A stretch of DNA of 64,000 bases, from assembly GCA_009760855.2 (NCBI GenBank), contig WPIO01000019.1, positions 4,753,501-4,817,500 on the forward strand. Reading direction: 5' to 3'. Numbering within the stretch: position 1 is the stretch's first letter; each line of letters begins with the position of its first letter. This DNA is from Cristatella mucedo (Eukaryota > Bryozoa > Phylactolaemata > Cristatellidae). A program made the translations under genes and the position numbers. Positions 1-10,400 of this stretch are shown here, piece after piece. The notes beneath the pieces are model-generated. The model searched no databases, was not told the DNA's origin, and was given only the letters and a program-made list of their open reading frames with translations.

Positions 1-2485
1 CGATCTTAATAGAAACCGCCTTCTCAAGGTTTAAAGTGCTGCATTTAAAAGCTTCTGCTCAATTAATCGATCCCTACCGGATACTTTCAGACCAACAACT
101 GAATTGCGGTTAAGTTAAATAGACGTGAAGACTCGAGTGGGGAGTTTTGTCAACAGCAGAAGTTTCTGTTACCGAACTGTGCAATCAAGGACCCAGTAGC
201 TAAGACTGCATTTGAATTTCCGTTATGCTAATTAGCTAGGCAATACTTGCTAATAGCAATAGCTTTAGCGATTGAACTTTTTTCAAGCATTCGGTCGTCT
301 ATAGGCGAAAAGGACAATGTTCATTTCTGGAATGCAAATTATCAGGGTCCTAGTTTTGTTCAGACAGTTCCTGTGATTTCCAGCTCCTTGCCCAATATTG
401 ATAGGATCCTGCTTTAGGAATGTCTTCTAGCATTACTCTGCAGATCAGACCGGATTTCTGGAAGGTTCAAGTAAGCCACCGATGCGGTCGCGTGTCAGCG
501 TGCAATAGCCATGCTTCACTCAGTCGCAAAAATCCTCGAAGCACGCCCCCCCTGCTGTGGCTATAAATCAGTTCGGGTAATAAGAGGATTTTCTATAATG
601 CAGTGAAAACTCGCGTTATGGATAGCATGTGAAAATATTTATTGAAAGCCCAAAAACAAGCTCAGATACTGTTGGCATGTACGCGGTTAGTGCTATTTCG
701 TAGCACCAGTTCTTCGTTACACCGATTCTGTGTGACCTCCCTCGTGTGGCCACATATAGAGGATACCAACTTCTGCATTCTCTTCTGCTGCAGCGAATTT
801 CAGAGTCTCGAGCTTTACTTAAAAGGTCGGCTAATGGTGTAGACCGAATAACCGGCCTCAGGCGCGTCTGTCGATATCGCTCCATAATCATTCGACAGAT
901 TTCAAATCGGGCGACTGGCTGGGTCTCCGCATCACCACCAAACAAGGATTCATCAAAAAGTACTTCACTGGCCTGGCGGCATGCTGGCAGCCTCTATGCC
1001 TGGCCAGATAGGGGAGGTCGTACATAATCGTAGTGGGACGACGTCGAACTAAAAGCATACGTAAATATTTTTGGGATGCCAATAAATATTTCCACATGCT
1101 GAGCATAACTTTAGCACGCATAGAATTGTGGAAAACCCTCATATTACTAAAGCGAATTTACAGACGCATCAGAGGCGCCGTACTGCGAATATTTTTTGCA
1201 CCTGATTGTGTATACCATGCTTGCTGCAGCTGGGTCTTTACTGTTTGCACTGCATTCAGAGATTGCACAATTCTCGCTCCCTCCATCTCCGCCTCCTCTT
1301 CCGCTTTCTCCTCCTCCCTCTTGAAAAAAGTACAATAGCAGTGAAATTTGGGGCGAGCAAAATGCGCAGGTTCTACTGGACACTGTTACAATGATGGTTA
1401 CGTAACGTCAGCAGCGAATGGCCTCCTCCAGATCACCATCTGAAGAAGGAAAGCTGCATTCACATAAAAATGGGCACTTCTAGGAAGAATTCAAGCATGC
1501 CACAACGGCTAAGCCGGTAACGAAAAGAAGCTTGAGTTTCGTGCTCTTAGACATGGCTGGAAAACATACAATTCCAATAAATATAGTTTATAATTGAAAT
1601 TATAAGGAGGAGTTCAATCAACACTTATAGTCGGCTCTTTTACACAAAACCATATACAAGTACTTTCAGTACGTGGCTTAGAAAAAGTTGCTTGCACAGG
1701 TCCTTATCTGAAGCATTAAAGAGCTCAAGTTTGCAAAATATCCTAGCACTAATCTGCATGCGACAGCAGATGTATTCACGCTATTTGGCAGCTAAGTGCA
1801 ACAAGTTCCTGAAAATAAGAGGTGATATTCAAATGAAACTTGGCATGTCTTTTATTTGCCGACGCTTCATTTCAAGATTGATAGTAGGCTAGTTGAAATC
1901 CTCCCGGATTTTGTTAATAAAAAATCTTAAATTTTTTTAAAGACTACGACCGAGTTGCTTAGCTAACGACGAAAAGGAATCAAAATATTCCTGCATCGCA
2001 CTTTACAAGCACTCGGGAGCTGGCTTTGGGTGTCGCTTAACAAAGCCCACCCACAAAGCATGAATCACTTACTGTCATCCAGCTTGAGGATTGCACATTG
2101 TTCCAAGTGTCACTGTCGACCACCATGCTACTTTTCTAGTTCACTAGTTACGGCGTACAATTGACATGACTGAATAAAGCTTTTCTCTCTGCTCTGCAGG
2201 CATTTCAAGTTCTGAGGCATTTCTTAACACACCTTATGAGGTAATGGTGGTAATAGCTCCGTGTCTGTCATATCGCCACGAAACCTGGTATTATGTACAC
2301 ATGACCTGGTGTCAAAGCTACATATATTGGTTGTGAATGCTGTCATGGTCATCAAGCGAACTTCTTTTCAGATTGTTTCCACCATTATCAAAATTTGATA
2401 TATTCTGCATAACCATGTATCAAGAATACCATCAAAATGAAATTACAAATCATACCCTAAGAATGTGAGGCACCAGACGACTTGC
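1..2485. other. Unassigned intergenic DNA
   Basis: I see no gene, RNA or recognisable mobile element here. Open frames are all under 110 codons, overlap on both strands and match nothing I know. A pyrimidine-rich stretch lies at about 1260-1325. Confidence 0.4.
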
Positions 2486-2489
2486 TGAC

Positions 2490-2800
2490 GATGTATGCAC
2501 CCAAAGCCTGGAACTCTCTCCCGACTTGCTTCAGAACATCCCCTGACTTGACCACATTTAAAAAGAACTTTAGTGGGTCCCTGTGATTCGTCCTTCATGT
2601 GCTTATGCATGCTGACCCTGTGCATGTCACCACTAACCATGTTATTCATGTTGTTTGCTTATCAGCCATAATATTACTCACTATCCAATTGCATTTCCCT
2701 TTGCAGTAAATGGGAGCACCTAGAAAGAGATTGAGTTCTCTGAGGGCGCTTTATCAAGTGCATTGTTATCATTATTATTATTTTCAGTATTACATGAAAT
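2490..2800 (+). mobile_element. LINE-A (L2-like) 3' end fragment
   Basis: This piece holds the end of the LINE-A reading frame (APKAWNSLPTC-type sequence), the 3' UTR, the terminal AGAGA...TCTCT hairpin and a short ATT-rich tail. It is 5'-truncated, as is usual for LINEs. It aligns with the better preserved copy at 50.2-51.4 kb. Confidence 0.75.
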
Positions 2801-3244
2801 TGCCTCGTTAGCTCACTTGAATTGATACAAACACCTTAACGTTCTTCACAGTAGCCTCTGTTGGCCAAACGCAGTATAGCCAGAATCATAGACGGCAAAC
2901 ACATTAGGTAGAAGATTGGTAATCTCGATTTACATTTGCCTTGAATGAAGTCGCACGAAATGTTTTGGCATTTGGGAGCATTGTTAAAAATACATGGGAG
3001 CCGATTTAACTCCAGTCTGTAAGAGAGGAGGATTTTCAGCGACTCTTAAGTTTGAAAACATACCAAGCAAGTCAAATGAATTGAGCCCGGGTTAAAGTTT
3101 CTAGAACACATGTTTAAAATGAAAACAGTGCTGCGAAATTCTGTACACCTAAATGCCAGTGTACAAGATACTCCTTAAGCCAGGTTATTACGACTACTCT
3201 GTTCACATGACAGCTGCCCTCCGGGTTTTAGTCAGGGCTATAGC

Positions 3245-3415
3245 AGCTAGAGCCGTAATGGCACACTAGGTAAGGCAGTTGCTTTCACGACCTCGGTCCC
3301 GAGGTCGTGGGTTCGATTCCTGTGGTGGGCGATCCTTTATTGCCACTGCAAGCGGTGGTGATAGCCGTAAAGGCTCTCCTGTCGCTATACAAAAAGAGGC
3401 TGTTTAAGCAGCTAG
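3245..3415 (+). mobile_element. SINE-II, tRNA-derived
   Basis: A tRNA-like head has an A-box-like region near 3262 and a B-box (GGTTCGATTCC) at about 3311. It is followed by a body and a GCTATAC-type tail. A near-perfect palindrome of about 24 bp sits immediately before the B-box. Related copies lie at 12.6, 14.4, 40.3, 59.2 and 63.9 kb. Confidence 0.65.
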
Positions 3416-3649
3416 GATTTTTTTTTAGTTGCTGAGCAAGCAGGAAGCAAACACCTGTCTACAGAGTTTTCTTAGAAAATTTGTGTGCGATCAGCCAAAG
3501 AGCAAAATATGAATGCAAAATCCCCCTGGTTTAAATCCAAAAGGAGTCTATTTTCTGTAAGTGAAAATTGTGTGGTACTGCTGGTGCCGTCTGGCAATAC
3601 TTACCAGGCTTCTTAGAAACAGACAAGACGAGCCATCGGAAGATTACAT

Positions 3650-3754
3650 TCAAATTTTATTAATTTTCATAGCCAGCATTGCATTAATCTCCCAAAGAAG
3701 ATTGCGAAGCTGATCGGTGATCTCTTTCACTTGAAGATTTCTTGCCTGCAACTG
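3650..3754 (-). CDS. MED30: MED30 exon 4 (C-terminus)
   Basis: The acceptor is TTTACTGTAG, with the exon starting at 3754 (CAG). It encodes QLQARNLQVKEITDQ then LRNLLWEINAMLAMKINKI and a TGA at 3652-3650. This lines up without gaps with the human C-terminal block around the DQLRNLIWDINAMLAM region. The coiled-coil-like C-terminus is the best conserved part of the protein. Confidence 0.9.
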   Translation of the reverse strand, partial: QLQARNLQVKEITDQLRNLLWEINAMLAMKINKI

Positions 3755-5310
3755 CTACAGTAAACAAGTTGTCGATTTGTCAGCTGCAAGGCACAGGATG
3801 ATTATGCAACGCAATGCAATGTATATCCGTCTGAACTCCATAAAGCCACAAGGACTACACGGGTGTTACATAGGAGAGTTTTCTATAGAACACTTCGAGT
3901 AATTAAGTAAGTAAGTAATAGTAGTAATGAAACTATTAAATTTGTATAACATCATAAGAGAACCAAATCTCTTTCTAAGAATGTTCATAAGCTGGAAAGA
4001 AAACACGTCAGTTGGTTAGTGATAACAAGCACAGTGTCTGCATTCATAAGCAAGTAAATGACCAAATGGAGTGAGGAATAGACGGGTTTATAGCTTCTTT
4101 TTATATGCCAAGTCACGACATATCGTGACGTAATCCGGTAGAGAGTTCCAGGTTTTGGAAGCACAATAACTGAAGTAACGGTCTACACACGATTTGAGGT
4201 TGGTTAGTGGCACAGCTAAATGATTTAAATAGGGAGAGCTGGTGATAAAATCATTAGCCTGATAAGGAACTATTTCCTATAGGTAGGCCGGAACAAGAGA
4301 ATTAGGATATTTACAAGTGAGTGACTGAACGCTGACACCATTACGCTGCTTGACGGGCGGCAGTGCAGGTAGGTGAAAGGTGGAGCAATATGGTAGTTGC
4401 GACGTTCACGACAAACAAGCCTAGATACAGAGTTTTGCACCAACTGCAAGCTTCCTATTCCAAATGTATAAAAGTCAAGACGGGATGATACAAATAGATG
4501 ACCAAGCTTGTCCTTATCTAAGCATTCTACATTTTTGCAATGCTACGAAGTAGAAAGTATGCTGATGTGGTTTCCAGCTGACGTGGTCATTTAGTGAAAG
4601 GTCACTTTAGAACAGGACATCCAGATTCTGTGCAAAGGGTAAGAGGAGATATGCAGGCCAAGCTCATTTTGAGAGCTTTGGTTTCTAACGGTAGACTAAA
4701 ACTAGGTTTGCTCATAGCTACAAAGTTTGATCAATCTTTATTCAATTTAAGAGTGCTTGCTGCCGTCCAAGTGAAACTCACTAGCACATACGCTGCAAGG
4801 AAGTTGTTAGGGGTTGACGTCAGCCAGGAAGGATCAAAACAAGTAAAGCTGCACGTCATCTGCATACAAATGAAATGCTAGATTGTGAAAAGAAGAGGAA
4901 CTATAACAGATTGATCCCTAGGGTACCCTATACTTTGAAGGCTCGCCAAAAGACCGTTTGCTATCAACATATAAGCTTAAAATCTCTCAATGAGATAGGA
5001 CCTAAACAATTGCAGTATAGTGCCAGAGATGCTCACTCGAGACAATAACGACTCAAGAATGACTCGGTAATAAATAGCATCAAACGCTGCCAAAAGGTCA
5101 AGTAGAACTAAAACAGACTACCTAAGTCAGCATTCCTGAAAAGGCCGTTATACAATTGCAACAGGCTCCGAGGAGTTATAGGCTCTCAAATCTGACTACA
5201 CCTTGTTAGGGTTGATGTTCACTGCACAATTTTAGCAGTAACTACGCTTGCAACTACGCCTTTTAGCTTCTTCGGTACGAATTGCAAGAGAGATTAGAGA
5301 GAGAGAGAGA

Positions 5311-5400
<90 letters not shown>

Positions 5401-7350
5401 AAGACAGACAGACTAGGCACAGTTGCTTGGTACCTTGGTCTAGTGTTGTTTTCTTAATGAGTGGCCAAACAACAGCATCTTTAAAGGATGCGAGGACAAG
5501 ACCTGAAGCTAAGGCCCTACTTTAGTAATGTGGGGCAGCAGCACATCTGAGCATCTCGTATGGGGTCTAGAAGGCTAGTAGCCTCCTTGGACAGTGAGAT
5601 GAACTTTTGGTCACTCTCGAATGCAAGGTTTATGTAGTAAGGTTTAGGTTTATAGTAGGTTTATATTATCGAAGTGCAAAAGACCACAACCCAATGTCAG
5701 TGAGACCACACGGAAAGCAAAGGAAGCTTGCTTGATCCTCGGCCAGTACTCCACAAAATAATCGTGATACGATCAGCAGTTCACTTAGGTGCAGGTTCAC
5801 AGCTACATTCAGCAATCGTAAAGCAGCAAATGGACAACCCACTGCAGTTCATATCGCTGTCAGTGAAATGGAAAGTCGCTTATGCAGCTGCATACCTCTG
5901 TACACCATCTGCGCTCGGCAGCGACTAAAGGTAGAACGTCTGATCGCGACTCGACATTACCATCTCCAGTACTTTTACCAACAATAGGCACTAAATTCTA
6001 TAAAATGTAAGAAAAGATCATTTTTGCAAGATAAATATACACCATACATACACCGGTGCACATATTATGGGTGCATCCATAAAACATGCAAACGCCCATT
6101 AAGTACGGCAGCCAAAAGGCCTCAGAGAGCCAACATATAGACTTAACACTGGAATGAAAATCATGTATTTGTACGATGGCAGGTCTACCAGGTACAAGCA
6201 GGAACTTAGCATCGCAGCTAACGTATTACACATTATATGGCTACCTAAGCTACCATTAAGGCTGAGGGAGTTCGAGTATGCAAACAGAGAGGCAACGCGC
6301 TAGTTTACCTGGAAGCTCAAGGTACCCAGTGGTATGGACCCTCGAAGCAGCTCTGTGTGAGGATCAGCTTTCACCGATTTTGTAATGTAAATAGTTTAGC
6401 ATCTTCATCTTCAGAGAGGATAACAAAAAGTAACTGACATGAAAAGCTTCTTTCTGCCAAGGGCACAACTTACTAGTTATGGGCAAACCAAGTGTGATTC
6501 AGAAATTGGAAAACCTGATGCTCAAAATCAGCTCCATCAGCATATCTCCTGTTGAATCTGCATGTAATCTAGGTGTCCTGTTTCAAAGTGACCTTTCATT
6601 AGACGACCGTATCAGCTCCATAGTCAAATCTGCCTACTTTCAGCTATATAAAATTGCTCAAATCTGGGATTGATTAAACAGAGATACCACATCTAAATTG
6701 GTTCATGCATTTGTGACATCCTGTCTTGACTTCAGTAACTCACTGCTTGCAGGCCTTCCGGCCTGTGCAATCAGGCGCTTACAGCTGGTGCAAAACTCTG
6801 CAGCTAGGCTCATCTGCAGTAAGCGCTGCAATTGCCACATCATATCATTTCTCACCGACCTGCACTGGCTCCCAATCAAGCAGCACATCGACTTCAAGGT
6901 TCTGTCACTTACTTTTAGGTCCCTCCATTCCCCTGCTCCAGCCTACCTATCAGAACTACTCCCAGACCAGGCGAAGAATCGTACAAGCCGCTGTTCTGTC
7001 TCGAATCGTTTAGCCATACCTCGCATGAACCTCAAAAGCGTTGGAGACCACGCCTAGAGTTTCTATGCTCCCAAAGCTTGGAACTCACTACCAACGTACG
7101 TCAATACGTCCCTGCCATGACATTTAAAAAGAAGCTTAAAACGCACCTTTTTATTACAGCACTTGGTGGGTCTTTGCGATTTGTCCTTCGTGTGCATGTA
7201 CTTGCTTAGCTGCTTATGCTGCACATTACCGACCTTCTAAAATGAACTGCGCAGACGAAGCCGAGAAGAACATTAGTTAATGCCATTCGTGGGTCAACCG
7301 AAGCCATATACACTATTAGCTTACTCGTGGCATCGATATAGAAATCGCAC

Positions 7351-7408
<58 letters not shown>

Positions 7409-10400
7409 ACATCTATTCACTAGCTACCCATCAAGCATCGAATTTCAAGATCCTCTCTCTGCCATACATGTCGCTTCTGTCGTTTGTACTTAGCCAGTTT
7501 GTATTTAGCCAACCTCCTGCGCTTCTCTTGTGTGTTCTCCTGCCACCCCGGCTTCCAGGCGTCCAGCAGTATCTTGAATTTTTTTTATGGTGGAGCCTTC
7601 ACTTCGTTTGCACGGAAAGTCTGGAACTTGGTTCTGGCTTCGGTCACTACCAGCAATAAATTTACATTATATAAGTCTTAGCTAATGATACGGCTGTTCA
7701 GGGCAGTTTTCCCTTTGCACCGGAAAACTTATGTCCTATTTTGTTTTTGTACGCTCTGTCTGCTTCCTTGTGCCGAGCTGGTTTGGTCCAGCGGTTAAGG
7801 TGCTTGCCCCCGACTAAGGTCTGGCTGAGGTCGTGGGCTCGAGTCCCGAGGCATATGTGAAGCGCCTGGATAGAGACTAAGTTCTCTTGGAGCGCTATAC
7901 AAATGAATTATATATTTATATATACATGATTCGTGCATGTTACTAGCCAAATGTCCAATGTACTGGTGGCGCTGAGCGTCTTCTTGAATGTTTTAGCATG
8001 CTGGCCTAAGCATGAGACTAATGTGCTTTTGCAGGCTCTTCTAAGCTTGATGGCAAGCACATCATTAATCCTTAGAATAATAGTGATTCAATTGTATAGC
8101 CCCCTCAGAGAACTTATTCTCTTTCTATGCACTTTAGATATGCTGTACAGGAAGCATGTCATAATGGTTAGTGATACTATGCACAGCGCCAGTATGCACA
8201 AGCATACAAAGTAAAATTCACAAGGACCCAGAGAATGCTATGAGAAACAGGTGCATTTTTAGCTTCTGTCTAAATATCATAAAGATAGAGGATGTCGTGA
8301 CGTCAGTCGAGAGCATTCCAGGCTTTGAATGCATACCAACTAAAGGCACAGTCTCCATAGGATTTGAGGTTGGTTCAAGGCACAGCTAAACGACTCTAGT
8401 CAGAAGAGCAGGTGGTACGATGCTTAGTGGTTAGTGGAGAAATAGTTCTGATAGATAGGCTGGAGCCAGAGAATGAAGGAACCTAAAAGTGAGGGACAAA
8501 ACCTTAAAGTTGACAAGCTGTTTGATTGGGAACCAGTACAGCTCGGCAAGAAGTAATATAATTTGGTAACTGCCCGGCTCACGACAGACAAGCCTAGCTG
8601 CAGAGTTTTGCACCGATTTCAGGTGCCTTATTGCATAGGCTGGAAGACCCGCAAGCAGTGAATAACAGAAGTCGAGGCGGGATGCAACAAATGCATTGAC
8701 CAATTAGAATGCAGTATCCCTGTCTAGCAAGCCCGAATTTAAGCAATGTTATGTAGCTGAAAGTAGGCAAACTTGACTGCAGAGCTGATGTGGTCGTCTA
8801 GTCAAAGGTCATTTTGGACTAAGACACCCAGATTTCATCCAGACATAATATTAATAATACATTTGTTATAGCACCTTTAGAGAACCTAATCTCTTTTTAG
8901 GCACTTTACATTTGCTTCAAAGGAATGCCATAAGAATGCTGGCAGAGCCCATTTTGAGGGATAAGTTTCCAATTTATGAGTCACACTAGGTTTGCCCATA
9001 GCTAGTAAGTTAGTTTTACCATAGTTCAATTTGAAAAAACTTGATCCCATCCAAGTGCAAATGCCAGCAGCAATACATGCAGCAAGGGAGTTGAGAGAGC
9101 TTGACATGCTCGAAGGCTGGGAGGGATCAAAGCACACAAGTACAGCTGTCTGTCATCTCGAAGTGAAAGTCTAGATTGTGCTTGGCAATCAGATTGGGGA
9201 AAAGGGATGGAGCATAAACCGTGAAAAGAACCGGACCTAGCAAGGAGCCCTGGGATGCCCTGTACATTGGAGGCTCATCGAATGACTCAATGGCCGGCTG
9301 ACATCAATGCCCTGAAGTATCCCAATGGGATAATATGTAAACTAGTGCAGTGCAATGCCAGTGACGACAGGGTGAGATGAGAGACGCTCGAGAAGGAATC
9401 AACAGAATCAAACGCTACCGAGAGATCCAGCAAAACTAGCAGAGGGACTCTATCTAAGTCTAAATTCCTGAGAAAGTCGTTATACACCCTAAGCAGTGCT
9501 GACTCTGTGGATTGATTAGGTCTAAAAGCTGACAAACTTACTTGCTAGATTTGAAGTGTCATGTTTGGCCGATAAGAGCACTACAAATCTAGTGAGAACT
9601 GTAAGAGCGCTCCGAGAACCGGCCGAAGCCAATACGACTGCTCTTGAGCAGCAGCAGTCGTACAGCATTGGGCGCCAAGGTGATCGGCCTCTGGCTGCAA
9701 TGCAATGCCTGTCATGAGTGGCAAAAGAGGAAAAACTACACCAACTGACTTAGGGAGAGAATACGGCGGTGAAAGTCGAGGGACAATACAGGCAGCCAAG
9801 CTGTAATGCGATGGCCTGCCCCCTATTTGCAATATGATTAGTAAACCGAAATGGACGGCTTCAAGGTTCAGCACACGTACCTCGGCCGCTTCGACGTCCA
9901 AGCCGTCCGTGGTCTCCATAACTTTCACATACACCCCTCGAAGCTGCTTGAAGTACACCTGCACCGCCTTCTTGGTCTCCTCTAACTTGGCCTTTCGCTC
10001 GTTATAATTCTGACTGCTTACGGTCACAGCGTTCGGCAGCTACAGAGCGACGTATCGAGGATGCTGGAGGGGCAGCGAGCTACACAGTCGCAGCGAGCAG
10101 TGCAGCCGCTGACAACGGACACATGATGAGCAAGTCGCAGCGCCACTGTCAATTTCTATGGAACGAAAGTGCTTCAGGAAGAGTGCACACGAACGAATAC
10201 GTGTCATTAAAGAAGAACATTATATGAACAACAGTGAGTGCGTTCAAAATTTCACGCTATCACCGTACAATGCGGGTTCACAAGCTGTTGTCCTGTCGTG
10301 GGTAAAAAAAACTGGAAAATGAGCTTGTATGGCAACATCGAATTCACCGGGGATGCGTAAGCAAGTGCTTAAGCACATGCTTAAAAAAAAGCGTCCGTCA

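Noticed and set aside
3245..3330. Functional tRNA gene
   Set aside because: The A and B boxes are present but no acceptor stem closes. The unit is followed by a shared SINE body and recurs as a dispersed family.
9581..10027. Single 148-codon gene on the minus strand
   Set aside because: Only its first third is coding (MED30 exon 2). The rest reads through the donor at 9880 into the intron.
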